A stretch of DNA of 64,000 bases, taken from contig JBMOKJ010000002.1 of assembly GCA_049315325.1 (NCBI GenBank), forward strand, positions 124,001 to 188,000, read 5' to 3'. Source of the DNA: CAXXIC01 sp049315325. GTDB lineage: Bacteria; Bacteroidota; Bacteroidia; Bacteroidales; UBA7332. Of the stretch, positions 37,801 to 46,511 are shown in pieces (position 1 is the first letter of the stretch; each line of letters opens with the position of its first letter). The notes below the pieces were generated by a model that searched no databases, was not told the DNA's origin, and saw only the letters and a list, made by a program, of their open reading frames with translations. The position numbers and the translations under genes were made by a program.

Positions 37801-38424
37801 TTAATTCTTCAACCAACCGGCTATGCTTCTTCTTTCTCGAGTGGATGATGGGTGTACTTCGTGCTCCATTTCGTCGCTTCGAAAGAATACCATTCGCCCA
37901 CCCAGTGGGGAAATTTGCGTTTGCTCTTCCGACAATGGGTACAAAGATAGCATGCCTCCATCTTCTACCTTCCAATCCTGATTCAAATATAAGACAATCG
38001 AATATTTTCGCCCCTTTTCATTCTTGAATTGGTCGATGTGGCGCTTGTAGAAACTGCCTTTTTCGTAGTTTGCATAATGGCTTTCAAAACTTTTGATGGA
38101 GGTGAAGCAGGTTTTATTCAAATGATCAATAAACTTATGAACTTTCTTTAAGTAAATCATTTCGAATGGGTTGGTGCTCAGTTCTTCAATCCAAGTGACA
38201 CAATCGCTTCTGATCAATGCATCTTTTTGGTAATCACTATTTTGACCAATGCCTGCTGCCTTCAACATGCCAGCATCATTCAATGTTGTCATATTAGCGC
38301 TGAGTCCTAACTGCGTACTTGGTACGATAAAATCGTTACAACAACCGTAATCATCGTCGATAAGTCCTTGAATGAGCTCTTCAAATTGGTTTTGCTCCAG
38401 AATTTCTTGATCAGTCAAAGTCAT
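37801..38424 (-). CDS. 2OG-Fe(II) oxygenase
   Basis: 207 residues of the PKHD-like prolyl-hydroxylase fold. The iron site is His-x-Asp in YKRHIDQF and His in MEHEVHPS, with the 2-oxoglutarate Arg in STRERRSIAGWL. RKYSIVLYLNQDW and GGMLSLYP are typical core strands. It probably hydroxylates a protein or small molecule. The first 30 bases of its coding region are repeated exactly 785 bases away at 39173-39201, on the far side of a toxin-antitoxin pair. Confidence 0.87.
   Translation of the reverse strand: MTLTDQEILEQNQFEELIQGLIDDDYGCCNDFIVPSTQLGLSANMTTLNDAGMLKAAGIGQNSDYQKDALIRSDCVTWIEELSTNPFEMIYLKKVHKFIDHLNKTCFTSIKSFESHYANYEKGSFYKRHIDQFKNEKGRKYSIVLYLNQDWKVEDGGMLSLYPLSEEQTQISPLGGRMVFFRSDEMEHEVHPSSTRERRSIAGWLKN
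38388..38416. repeat. 29-bp direct repeat, copy 1 (inside the 2OG oxygenase gene)
   Basis: Identical to 39173-39201 in the same orientation. It covers codons 4-12 or so of the oxygenase (TDQEILEQN). The two copies bracket the toxin-antitoxin pair. Confidence 0.85.
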
Positions 38425-38549
38425 AACGATTAAATTAAGCTAAAGTGGATTAATTATCCTTGTTTATGCAGCAAAATCATTCTGTTAAAGCAAGTTAGAC
38501 TTGGTTTAACTTGTGCCAAGATGAGGCATCTTTTTATAAGGATGGTTTA

Positions 38550-38861
38550 TTAATGTGTAGTTTGGTAGTTGTTGAAAATACGCTCTATGAAAATATCACC
38601 ATTTGGAGAAATATTATAAACGACATACCATATTGTGTGTTTATTCCTACGGTAACGGATAAATTTTTCTCCTGCTCGACGGTGTATTTCGAAAATACAA
38701 TTTTGGTGACGTTGTTTCTTTCCCAATTCGTAACACGAATCAACAATGTCGTCGATGTATTTTTCGGTTTCGATAACAGAAAGCGATATTTTATCCCAAG
38801 TCAATAAGCCAATAAGAATGTTATCGAGGTCAATTTTAGCTAATCGACTAATATATACCAT
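38550..38861 (-). CDS. RelE/ParE-like toxin
   Basis: 103 residues with the compact alpha/beta layout of the superfamily: helical start, then HQNCIFEIHRRAGEKFIRYRRNKHTIWYVVYNISPNGDIFIERIFNNYQ. The basic strand residues and the C-terminal FIERIFNN are typical. Either mRNA cleavage or gyrase inhibition is possible, and I cannot choose. It starts 14 bases inside the end of the antitoxin gene, the common coupled arrangement. Confidence 0.75.
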   Translation of the reverse strand: MVYISRLAKIDLDNILIGLLTWDKISLSVIETEKYIDDIVDSCYELGKKQRHQNCIFEIHRRAGEKFIRYRRNKHTIWYVVYNISPNGDIFIERIFNNYQTTH

Positions 38862-39048
38862 TGTCTTTCAAAATCTTTTTAGCACTTGCTTTTGCCTCTT
38901 TGCGGAAGTCTTCGAGCTTCATATAACCATTTGGAGTAGGCTCTGAGGCGATTGAATCCTCGAAAATTACGTGTTTGTTTTTTCGTAATTTTTCAATCAA
39001 CTGTTTGCCTGCAAGTTGGCTGTCATCTATTTTTATTGTATGTAGCAT
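38848..39048 (-). CDS. Antitoxin partner of the RelE/ParE-like toxin
   Basis: 66 residues: a short N-terminal strand (LHTIKIDDSQLAGKQLIEKLRKN) that could form a dimer, then a variable linker and a charged helix (LEDFRKEAKASAKKILKDNGIY) suited to wrap the toxin. It lies first in the pair and overlaps the toxin gene by 14 bases. The family name is uncertain; position and size support the call. Confidence 0.7.
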   Translation of the reverse strand: MLHTIKIDDSQLAGKQLIEKLRKNKHVIFEDSIASEPTPNGYMKLEDFRKEAKASAKKILKDNGIY

Positions 39049-39118
39049 ATTGTATAGATTTGAATTATAGCAAAGATAATCGTTTTTTAAATTTTCACTC
39101 TATTTTTATTCTTATTTC

Positions 39119-39168
39119 AAGCGAGGACGCTTGACAAAAGAATAGCGTAGCCGGGAGGCTACGCTAAA
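39119..39168. repeat. Two adjacent hairpins beside the toxin-antitoxin pair
   Basis: The first is caagcg-agga-cgcttg (39119-39134) and the second is tagcgtagcc-ggga-ggctacgcta (39145-39168). The pair lies between the antitoxin start and the second copy of the 29-bp direct repeat. It could end a transcript or mark the edge of an inserted unit. Confidence 0.6.
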
Positions 39169-39172
39169 CGGA

Positions 39173-39201
39173 GGTTTTGCTCCAGAATTTCTTGATCAGT
39201 C
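39173..39201. repeat. 29-bp direct repeat, copy 2
   Basis: An exact copy of the start of the 2OG oxygenase gene. On the minus strand it still has an ATG and reads MTDQEILEQNLRLA before a stop, a truncated gene start. It may be an insertion scar or attachment-like duplication. Confidence 0.85.
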
Positions 39202-39295
39202 ATGCCGATAGTGATTAGGTTGTTATATTGTAGTTTTTATTCAGTAATCTTTTTTTTCGCAAGTAACACTTGCACCAAGCAAGGAACGAAGCTCA

Positions 39296-39904
39296 TTAAT
39301 TTAAACCAATGTTTTGAAATACAGATAGCGGATATCCAATTGAATCTTTTTGATTCAAATAGAGTATAAAAGTCTCCGATTTAATTCCCTTATTGTTGTT
39401 TCTTTTGAGAATACCAAACTTATAGAAATCTTCATTTTTAATTAAAATGCTTTTTTCTTCGAAAAAAATCGTGTCGTTCCTTTTAATGAATGTTCCTTTA
39501 ATATCAGTTAATCCAAAGCAAACGCTTCTGAATATAAAGGAATTATTCTCTTTCAATTTTAAAGTTGTTGTGCAATTAGCAACACCTTCCGAGCCCGCAA
39601 TTATGAGATCCTTGCCTTGCAATTTGTCAAAATCAATTATGCCATTTGGTTTTATGAAAATTAGGGTCAATGAAACCAAGGATATTATTATGCTTATATT
39701 TTTTACTTTATCTGCGAATCGTTCTTTAAAAGCTAAAAAGACTAATCGAATAAGTTGAATTCCAACAAAAATATAAACAATAACTAAAGCAAAAAATACA
39801 GGAATTGCAAATAAGTTAAGCAATCCTTCCCAATAGTAGCTTGTGTTCACTAATAATAGTAAAACAACAGCAAAAATTGATGATTTCTTCGGTTTAGATA
39901 ACAT
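39296..39904 (-). CDS. Membrane protein of unknown function
   Basis: 202 residues. About three membrane segments lie in the first 100 residues (IFAVVLLLLVNTSYYW, IPVFFALVIVYIFVGIQLIRLVFL, ISIIISLVSLTLIFI). A soluble domain follows, with predicted strands that resemble small secreted Bacteroidota domains (CTTTLKLKENNSFIFRSVCFGLTDIKGTFIKRNDTIFF). No named family is recognised. It lies 23 bases after the OPT transporter gene on the same strand. Confidence 0.65.
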   Translation of the reverse strand: MLSKPKKSSIFAVVLLLLVNTSYYWEGLLNLFAIPVFFALVIVYIFVGIQLIRLVFLAFKERFADKVKNISIIISLVSLTLIFIKPNGIIDFDKLQGKDLIIAGSEGVANCTTTLKLKENNSFIFRSVCFGLTDIKGTFIKRNDTIFFEEKSILIKNEDFYKFGILKRNNNKGIKSETFILYLNQKDSIGYPLSVFQNIGLN

Positions 39905-39927
39905 AAGCTTTTGCTTGATTTAATATC

Positions 39928-41916
39928 TTATTTCTTCATCGTCGCCTTTATCAAATACAAAATCAGTAGCAGGTATGCCGCTAACGAAGCCCACTCGGAC
40001 ATGGGGTTGTTGACCCACGCTTCGTTGAGGAAGTTGTAGCCACCAAAACGGATGGAGGCACTCACCACGCCCATCAGCGCACCACCGGCTATAAAGCCCG
40101 ATGCAAGGAGCGTTCCCTTTTCGATGCGTGATTGATTCACCTCGGCATCTTTGCTGCGGCTACCCACATACCAATTGATGATGCCACCCACCACAAGCGG
40201 TGTGTTTAGTTCGAGTGGAATAAACATTCCCAATGCAAAAGCGAGTGCAGGAATTTTGAATTTTGTCAATATCAATGCCAACACCGCACCGATAGCGTAG
40301 AAAATCCACGGAGCACCTGCGCCCGACATCAGCGGTTCGATGACGGCTGCCATGGCGTTGGCTTGCGGTGCAGCAAGCTGTCCGCTGGTGAAGCCGTAGG
40401 TTTTGTTCAGAATCAGAATCACGCCTCCTACCGTAGCGGCTGAGACGAGCGTGCCAAGGAATTTCCACGTCTGCTGCTTTGCAGGAGTAGAGCCGAGCCA
40501 ATAGCCGATTTTGAGGTCGGTGATAAATCCGCCCGCCATCGAGAGTGCGGTGCAGACCACTCCGCCGATAATCAGTGCAGCAGTCATGCCCGATGTGCCG
40601 GTGAGTCCGACTGCTACCATCACCACAGACGAAAGAATGAGCGTCATCAACGTCATTCCCGAAACCGGATTGGTGCCTACAATCGCAATCGCATTGGCAG
40701 CCACCGTGGTAAACAGAAACGCAATGATGGTGACAACCACCAAACCAACCACGGCGTGCATCAGATTGTGCACCACGCCAAAGTAGAAAAAGATAAATAT
40801 CGCAATCAGTGTGGCGATACTACCGATGGCGATGATTTTCATCGGAAGGTCGCGTTGCGTGCGAACGACGTCGGCATCTACCGCTTTGCCTTTCGAGCTA
40901 AACTCTTTCGACGCCAATCCAATGGCACTTTTTATGATGCCCCACGAACGAATAATACCAATAATCCCTGCCATAGCAATGCCACCGATGCCGATGTGGC
41001 GGGCGTATCCGCGGAAGATTTGTTCAGGAGACAAGGTGTTCATCATTGCAGTCATAGTGGGGTTGCCATAAGTCAGCACTTGGTCGCCAAAGAGCAACGA
41101 AAAGAGCGGCACAATCACCATCCACACGAGCATCGACCCTGCAGCAATGATGGCGGAGTAGCGCAATCCAATGATATAACCCAATCCCAATACGGCGGAA
41201 CCTGTGTTTATTTTAAAAACCACTTTCGCTTTGTCAGCAACCATTGCTCCGGTTTCGATCATGCGCGTGGTGACGTTTTCGTTCCACCAACCAAAAGTGG
41301 CGACAATGAAATCGTACAATCCGCCAATGATACCGGCATAAATCAGCGGTTTGGCGTGGCTGCCGCCTTTTTCACCCGAAATCAGCACTTGCGTAGTGGC
41401 GGTGGCTTCGGGGAAAGGAAATTGCCCGTGCATATCGGAGACGAAATATTTGCGGAAAGGAATCAGAAACAGAATGCCAAGAATACCTCCCAACAGCGAA
41501 CTGAGGAACACTTCCATAAAGCTGACGGTGAGGTCGGGATATTTGGCTTGCAGAATGTAGAGCGCAGGAAGCGTGAAGATGGCACCTGCCACAATCACAC
41601 CCGAACTCGCACCAATCGATTGAATGATGACGTTTTCGCCCAGTGCGTTTTTGCGTTTGAAACCGGAGGAAAGTCCGACAGCAATAATCGCAATCGGAAT
41701 GGCGGCTTCGAACACTTGACCCACCTTCAATCCTAAATAGGCGGCTGCGGCAGAAAACAGCACTGCCATCAGAATTCCCCACAACACCGACCAAAGTGTA
41801 ACCTCGGGATATTGCTTTTTAGGTGACATCAACGGCTCGTAGGTTTCGCCTTTTTCTAACTCTCTGAATGCGTTTTCGGGAAGTCCCGTGATGGGCTCTT
41901 CGTGCTTGTTTTCCAT
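39928..41916 (-). CDS. OPT family oligopeptide transporter
   Basis: 662 residues with about 14-16 membrane segments. The N-terminal EVTLWSVLWGILMAVLFSAAAAYLGLKVGQVFEAAIPIAIIAVGL and QSIGASSGVIVAGAIFTLPALYI are signatures of the bacterial OPT (TIGR00728-type) transporters. FPFPEATATTQVLISGEKGG is the conserved loop. It should import oligopeptides or metal-chelates. With the DPP IV at 30.4 kb it fits a peptide-using life style. The coding region is more GC-rich than its neighbours. Confidence 0.92.
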   Translation of the reverse strand: MENKHEEPITGLPENAFRELEKGETYEPLMSPKKQYPEVTLWSVLWGILMAVLFSAAAAYLGLKVGQVFEAAIPIAIIAVGLSSGFKRKNALGENVIIQSIGASSGVIVAGAIFTLPALYILQAKYPDLTVSFMEVFLSSLLGGILGILFLIPFRKYFVSDMHGQFPFPEATATTQVLISGEKGGSHAKPLIYAGIIGGLYDFIVATFGWWNENVTTRMIETGAMVADKAKVVFKINTGSAVLGLGYIIGLRYSAIIAAGSMLVWMVIVPLFSLLFGDQVLTYGNPTMTAMMNTLSPEQIFRGYARHIGIGGIAMAGIIGIIRSWGIIKSAIGLASKEFSSKGKAVDADVVRTQRDLPMKIIAIGSIATLIAIFIFFYFGVVHNLMHAVVGLVVVTIIAFLFTTVAANAIAIVGTNPVSGMTLMTLILSSVVMVAVGLTGTSGMTAALIIGGVVCTALSMAGGFITDLKIGYWLGSTPAKQQTWKFLGTLVSAATVGGVILILNKTYGFTSGQLAAPQANAMAAVIEPLMSGAGAPWIFYAIGAVLALILTKFKIPALAFALGMFIPLELNTPLVVGGIINWYVGSRSKDAEVNQSRIEKGTLLASGFIAGGALMGVVSASIRFGGYNFLNEAWVNNPMSEWASLAAYLLLILYLIKATMKK

Positions 41917-41934
41917 ACTATCTCTCTTGATTTA

Positions 41935-42170
41935 ACCGCAGAGTGCGCAAAGATTACGCAGAGACCGCGAAGTTTTATTTTTAAATGTATTTTACCGCTA
42001 AGAACACAAAGAATTCGCAAATGGCACAAAGTTATAATTCAAAAGAAAAACTTCACCACTAAGCCACAAAGAACACGGAGGCTCACTAAGAAAAAAGACA
42101 AAAGAATCTATGTGCTCTATGTGTCTATGTGGTGAAAATATTTGCGTTCTTTGCGGTTAATTTCCCCACG
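41935..42170. repeat. Degenerate GCAAAGA-type intergenic repeats
   Basis: The gap between the OPT gene and lipA has many diverged copies of a short unit: ccgcagagtgcgcaaag, ccgctaagaacacaaag, accactaagccacaaag, and the reverse form tttgcggttaa at the right end. The same type occurs at 50905-51020. No coding sequence is convincing. Such repeats are seen between genes in many Bacteroidota. Confidence 0.6.
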
Positions 42171-42220
42171 ACAAAAATATTAAAAAAACGCAACACAGCG
42201 GCTCTTATTTTTGAAAGAAG

Positions 42221-42228
42221 TATCTTTG
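42221..42228 (+). promoter_or_regulatory. -7 box of lipA
   Basis: TATCTTTG, 27 bases before the ATG at 42256. No good -33 TTG is present. Confidence 0.5.
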
Positions 42229-42255
42229 CATGCTAATAATTAAGCAATAAGCGAA

Positions 42256-43137
42256 ATGGAGCGAGTGAAAAAACCGGAATGGTTGAAAATACGACTGGGA
42301 GGAGACGAAGGTTTCAAACGAACGAAAGCCATTTTGGAGTCGAACGGAATGCACACGATTTGCTCGAGCGGTCGTTGTCCGAACCTCGGTGAATGCTGGA
42401 GTGCAGGCACTGCTACGTTTATGATTGGCGGTGATATTTGCACCCGTTCGTGCAAGTTTTGCAACACCAAAACCGGCAAACCGATGCTTCTTGATGCGGA
42501 AGAACCAAACAAAGTAGCAGATTCAGTTCAGAAAATGAATTTGAAATACGTCGTCATTACCTCCGTCGATCGGGACGACCTCAAAGATATGGGAGCGAAT
42601 CATTGGGCAGAAACGCTGAACGCCATCCGCAAACAAAATCCACTCACTACGATTGAAGTATTAATCCCCGATTTTCAGGGAGATACCGATTTACTGAACG
42701 TTGTGCTGATGGCATTCCCGAAAGTGGTGGGGCACAATATGGAGACTGTTCGCCGATTGACTCCGCAAGTGCGCAGTGCTGCCAAATACGATGTATCGCT
42801 GTCGGTGTTGAAGCACATTGCCGATCAAGGATTTGAGGCCAAAACGGGTTTGATGCTCGGATTAGGCGAAACAGAAGAGGAACTGCTCGAAACGCTGAAC
42901 GATATTTACCGCACAGGTTGCAAGCGCCTCACAATGGGACAATACCTGCAACCGACCCGCAAACATCTGCCGGTGGTGGCATACATTCATCCCGATAAAT
43001 TTGCAGAATATAAACAAAAAGCCCTCGAAATCGGTTTTCTACACGTGGAAAGCGGACCGTTGGTGCGGTCGTCGTACCATGCAGGAAGCCCCACCCCAGC
43101 CCTCCCCGTAAGGGAGGGAGTAAATATGAAGGATTAA
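42256..43137 (+). CDS. lipA: Lipoyl synthase
   Basis: 293 residues. It inserts two sulfurs into octanoyl-protein to make lipoate. The auxiliary cluster is bound by CSSGRCPNLGEC and the radical SAM cluster by CTRSCKFC; VVITSVDRDDLKDMGA and the C-terminal VRSSYHA are conserved. The last ~17 residues (GSPTPALPVREGVNMKD) are not lipoyl synthase sequence. They are translated from an intergenic inverted repeat that starts inside the gene, so the end has been replaced by repeat DNA. Confidence 0.96.
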   Translation: MERVKKPEWLKIRLGGDEGFKRTKAILESNGMHTICSSGRCPNLGECWSAGTATFMIGGDICTRSCKFCNTKTGKPMLLDAEEPNKVADSVQKMNLKYVVITSVDRDDLKDMGANHWAETLNAIRKQNPLTTIEVLIPDFQGDTDLLNVVLMAFPKVVGHNMETVRRLTPQVRSAAKYDVSLSVLKHIADQGFEAKTGLMLGLGETEEELLETLNDIYRTGCKRLTMGQYLQPTRKHLPVVAYIHPDKFAEYKQKALEIGFLHVESGPLVRSSYHAGSPTPALPVREGVNMKD

Positions 43138-43217
43138 AAAATTGTTAGTATTAAATAAATAGAGTTTAACCAATGCTTTTCTTTCACCCTCCCTTTTGGG
43201 GCGGGCGGGGAGGGGCT
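43086..43217. repeat. Inverted repeat pair at the lipA 3' end
   Basis: Left arm 43086-43120 (aagccccaccccagccc then tccccgtaagggaggg) and right arm 43185-43217 are inverted copies of about 33 bases with a few differences. Each arm also has an internal cctccc/gggagg hairpin. The left arm lies within the lipA frame. The GC-rich arms contrast with the AT-rich 64 bases between them. Confidence 0.75.
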
Positions 43218-43230
43218 TATTATTTACATT

Positions 43231-44607
43231 ATGAACCAAAACGAAACAGGAACGGACTTTAAATCCGCCACTGACCATGGAACAAAGAAATTGTTCATCG
43301 AAACGTATGGCTGCCAAATGAACGTGGCAGACAGCGAAGTAGTGGCTTCCATCATGGAGATGGATGGCTACAGCATGACCGAATCGATTAACGATGCGGA
43401 TGCGATTTTTGTAAATACCTGCTCTATTCGCGACAACGCTGAGCAGAAAGTGGTGCAACGACTACACTATTTCAATACGTTGCGCAAGTCGAAAAAGAAC
43501 CTCGTCGTGGGAGTATTGGGCTGCATGGCCGAGCGTGTGAAAGACGAACTTATCACCGACCACAAAGTGGATTTGGTGGTTGGCCCGGACGCATACCTCG
43601 ATTTGCCCAACATGATTGGAGCGGTAGAAAATGGCAACAAAGCTATCAACGTGAAACTCTCGACAGACGAGACGTATCGCGAAATCATCCCTTCGCGCAT
43701 TGGTGGAAATCGCATTTCGGGCTTTATCTCGATCATGCGTGGTTGTGATAAGTTTTGCTCGTATTGCATTGTGCCTTTCACCCGCGGACGTGAGCGTAGC
43801 CGCGACCCCGAGAGCATCTTGAACGAGCTCAAAGACCTGCGTGCCAAAAACTACAAAGAGGTGACGCTGCTTGGTCAGAATGTCAACTCCTATCGTTTCC
43901 ATAAAGGAGAGAATGACATGGTCGATTTCTCAAAATTGCTCAGTCTGGTAGCTGAAGTGGCACCCGATATGCGCATCCGTTTCTCCACTTCGCATCCGCA
44001 GGATATGAACGACGAAACGCTGGAGACTATCGCCGCTTATCCGAATCTCTGCAATTACATACACCTGCCGGTTCAGTCGGGAAGCAGCCGCATCCTGAAA
44101 CTGATGAACCGCACCTATACTCGCGAGTGGTACCTCGAACGCATTGCGGCCATCAAACGCATAATCCCCGATTGCGGAATCACCACTGACGTGTTCTCCG
44201 GTTTCCATTCCGAAACGGAAGAAGACCACCAGCAGACGCTTTCGCTGATGCGCGAAGTGGGTTTCGATATGTCGTTTATGTTTAAATATTCAGAGCGTCC
44301 CGGTACGTATGCCGCTAAACGATTGAAAGACGATATCCCCGAAGAGGTGAAAATCCGCCGTCTGCAAGAGATTATCGAGGTGCAAAACGAACTATCTGTG
44401 ATCAGCAACAAAAGCGACATCGGTAAGACGTTCGAAGTGTTGGTAGAAGGTTTCTCGAAACGCTCTCGCGAACAGCTTTTCGGTCGCACCGATCAAAATA
44501 AAGTGGTAGTGTTCGACAAGAAGAACTACCGCATTGGCCAACTAGTGAAGGTGAAAATTCGCGAAGCCAGTTCTGCTACACTGATTGGTGATTCTGTAGA
44601 AGAATAA
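43231..44607 (+). CDS. miaB: tRNA-2-methylthio-N6-dimethylallyladenosine synthase
   Basis: 458 residues. The N-terminal UPF0004 domain binds one Fe-S cluster through YGCQMN, NTCSIRD and LGCMAE. The radical SAM domain has CDKFCSYC, and the C-terminal TRAM domain runs from about residue 395. It adds the methylthio group to i6A37 in tRNAs. The start at 43231 lies 14 bases past the right arm of the repeat; the first ~20 residues are variable. Confidence 0.95.
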   Translation: MNQNETGTDFKSATDHGTKKLFIETYGCQMNVADSEVVASIMEMDGYSMTESINDADAIFVNTCSIRDNAEQKVVQRLHYFNTLRKSKKNLVVGVLGCMAERVKDELITDHKVDLVVGPDAYLDLPNMIGAVENGNKAINVKLSTDETYREIIPSRIGGNRISGFISIMRGCDKFCSYCIVPFTRGRERSRDPESILNELKDLRAKNYKEVTLLGQNVNSYRFHKGENDMVDFSKLLSLVAEVAPDMRIRFSTSHPQDMNDETLETIAAYPNLCNYIHLPVQSGSSRILKLMNRTYTREWYLERIAAIKRIIPDCGITTDVFSGFHSETEEDHQQTLSLMREVGFDMSFMFKYSERPGTYAAKRLKDDIPEEVKIRRLQEIIEVQNELSVISNKSDIGKTFEVLVEGFSKRSREQLFGRTDQNKVVVFDKKNYRIGQLVKVKIREASSATLIGDSVEE

Positions 44608-44627
44608 TCCCCTGATATATTTCATAG

Positions 44628-44665
44628 AAAAAGGTGCAACTCTCGATTGAGAATTGTACCTTTTT
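44628..44665. terminator. miaB terminator
   Basis: Arms aaaaaggtgcaactctc and gagaattgtaccttttt pair except for one mismatch and one G-U, with a T run at the right. It lies between convergent genes. Confidence 0.7.
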
Positions 44666-44686
44666 TATGTCATGAGAATTGCAATA

Positions 44687-45220
44687 TTACATAAACACCC
44701 AAAATCCGTTAATGAAGTAAAGGAGACCCACAGTTCCAATTACCATTCCTAAAACCCAAATGTATTTGCGTTTTACTAAAGCCGCAATCGACGATAGAAG
44801 AATGGCAATTTGAAGAAAAATGACCGCCATTCCGAAGCGTTTTGAATGTTGTTGAGCGTCATCGCGTAGGGTTTCGAGTTGCTCAGCTTCTTTTTTGATG
44901 TCGTCTTTTTCAGATTCATATCGCTTTACTGATGAGTCGTATTCGTCAATCTTTGCTTGATAAGCAGCAATAGTTTTTGCATCGCCAGGCGCAATTTTCA
45001 TCTTTTCGAGCGTCAGCAAATCTTTCTGTGTCTCGTGAAGATACAGTTTTAGACTTTTGCTCTGAAAATAGGACCATTTGTTTGAGGCTTGTTCTTGACT
45101 CAGAACTGATTTTGTGGAGTATCCGCCCCCTTTAAAGGTAGAAAGTGTTGCGCAGACTGCGAAAATAATGGTAGTTAGAGCTAGGTAGTTCATCCAAGGC
45201 TCTTTCTTATCTTCTGCCAT
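44687..45220 (-). CDS. DUF4337 family membrane protein
   Basis: 177 residues. One membrane segment is near the N-terminus (YLALTTIIFAVCATLSTF). Next come a conserved GGGYSTKSVLSQEQASNKWSYFQSKS, a long charged coiled coil (about residues 65-125), and two C-terminal membrane segments. This order is the DUF4337 pattern. Function unknown. Confidence 0.85.
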   Translation of the reverse strand: MAEDKKEPWMNYLALTTIIFAVCATLSTFKGGGYSTKSVLSQEQASNKWSYFQSKSLKLYLHETQKDLLTLEKMKIAPGDAKTIAAYQAKIDEYDSSVKRYESEKDDIKKEAEQLETLRDDAQQHSKRFGMAVIFLQIAILLSSIAALVKRKYIWVLGMVIGTVGLLYFINGFWVFM

Positions 45221-45287
45221 AATCGTAGGGTTTATGAGTTATTTTTCGCAAAAATAGAAGTTTTATGCAAATTGAAAAACATAAAAA

Positions 45288-45701
45288 TTACCAAATACCA
45301 AAAATTGCGCCGGCCAATGTGAAGAGAACGAGGTAGAAACCTGCATCAATTAATATCAATCGCCACGAGCGACCCGGAAAAAGATGCGTTGCAGCGATAG
45401 CCGGAAGTGTAAACAAAAAGCTGAGAGCTAAACCCGTATGAAATCCTGAACCAGCCGTAGCATTGAGTCCAACCGCCATATCGAGTCCTGCGAGTGTTAT
45501 GAGGTGCAGCACGGCAGCAGAAGCAAAGAGTTTGATGAAATTAGATTTTTTCGACATGTCGAATCGAAACTTTGAATCTTTTTTCCACGTTTTGCCAAAA
45601 AGTATCGAGGAGTGCCAGAAAGCACCTAGTGGAAAAGAAAGAATAGTGACAGCGACTACAGAAAGCCAATTGATGTCTGATAAATTTAGAGTAATGTGCA
45701 T
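45288..45701 (-). CDS. DUF1761 family membrane protein
   Basis: 137 residues with four membrane segments. It opens INWLSVVAVTILSFPLGAFWHSSILFGKTWKKDS, a DUF1761 hallmark, and ends LILIDAGFYLVLFTLAGAIFGIW. Its role is unknown. It lies 37 bases after znuC on the same strand, in the place where a znuB permease would be expected, but it is far too short and unrelated. Confidence 0.85.
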   Translation of the reverse strand: MHITLNLSDINWLSVVAVTILSFPLGAFWHSSILFGKTWKKDSKFRFDMSKKSNFIKLFASAAVLHLITLAGLDMAVGLNATAGSGFHTGLALSFLFTLPAIAATHLFPGRSWRLILIDAGFYLVLFTLAGAIFGIW

Positions 45702-45738
45702 CGTTCTTGCTAAATTAGTCTGTATTTAGGATTCTTGA

Positions 45739-46431
45739 TCAATAAAACTCATAAAAACACTCTGTCGGGATGGCGGTGTTGGTGTGGTAGTGCAGATTTC
45801 CATTGACACACGCTAGGCTTTTGGCAATGGTGCGTACCGAAGCGATGTTGTGCGATACGAGCATGATTGCAGCATTCGGGCGAAGCTCTTGTAGAATATC
45901 GAACAGTTTGTTTTCCGATTCTTTGTCGAGGTACGAGTTAGGTTCATCGAGTATCAACAGTTGTGGTTTCATAACTAGCGCACGACCAAGAAATGTGCGT
46001 TGCAGTTGCCCGCCCGATAGTTGACTAATGGGACGTTTCCGCAGCGATTCGAGATCTAGTTGACGAATAATTTCATCAGCTAAACCTTTTTGTTCGCGTG
46101 TGAAAGAGCGAAAAAGCCCACTTTCTCCAGCCAGTCCCGACAGCACCACATCATTTACACTGATGGGAAACGAACGGTCGATATTGTTGTTTTGCGGCAT
46201 ATAGCCGATGCGAAGCGAAGGCACTTCCCCATCGTTTTCGAAGAAGCGTATCGACCCACTTTGCAACGGAATTAATCCCAGAATGGCTTTCAGTAGCGTG
46301 GTTTTTCCACCGCCATTGGGGCCAATCACGCCAATAAAGTCGTCGTTGTTGATGATCAGATTCACGCCCTTCAACACCACATTGCTGTCATACGCGACAG
46401 ATATATTTTCTATTTCAATTATTTTTGACAT
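45739..46431 (-). CDS. znuC: Metal ABC transporter ATP-binding protein
   Basis: 230 residues. Walker A GPNGGGKTTLLKA, the Q-loop region IGYMPQNNNIDRSFP, the ABC signature LSGGQLQR and Walker B LLILDEPNSYLD are all present. The sequence type is that of zinc/manganese importers, and the upstream gene encodes the matching solute-binding protein. Zinc is likely but manganese is not excluded. No permease gene is next to it. Confidence 0.88.
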   Translation of the reverse strand: MSKIIEIENISVAYDSNVVLKGVNLIINNDDFIGVIGPNGGGKTTLLKAILGLIPLQSGSIRFFENDGEVPSLRIGYMPQNNNIDRSFPISVNDVVLSGLAGESGLFRSFTREQKGLADEIIRQLDLESLRKRPISQLSGGQLQRTFLGRALVMKPQLLILDEPNSYLDKESENKLFDILQELRPNAAIMLVSHNIASVRTIAKSLACVNGNLHYHTNTAIPTECFYEFY

Positions 46432-46482
46432 TCTTTGTTAGTCTATATTCTCAATAATAAAATTACCCAATTGTTAGTTCAC

Positions 46483-46508
46483 ATTGTGACTTATGACTTA
46501 CGACTCTT
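46483..46508. repeat. GACTTATGACTTACGAC-type repeat between znuA and znuC
   Basis: Contains gtgacttatgacttacgac. The reverse-orientation family aagtcgtaagtcgtaag lies at 52326-52362. Both are short, degenerate tandem units in gaps. Confidence 0.5.
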
Positions 46509-46511
46509 CAC

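Noticed and set aside
40756..41736. 326-codon plus-strand frame opposite the OPT transporter
   Set aside because: A shadow of a GC-rich membrane protein gene; the product is rich in Asn, His and Arg and resembles no family, while the OPT frame is certain.
41935..42170. Short repeats as a CRISPR array
   Set aside because: Units are too short, variable and irregularly spaced, and no cas genes are near.
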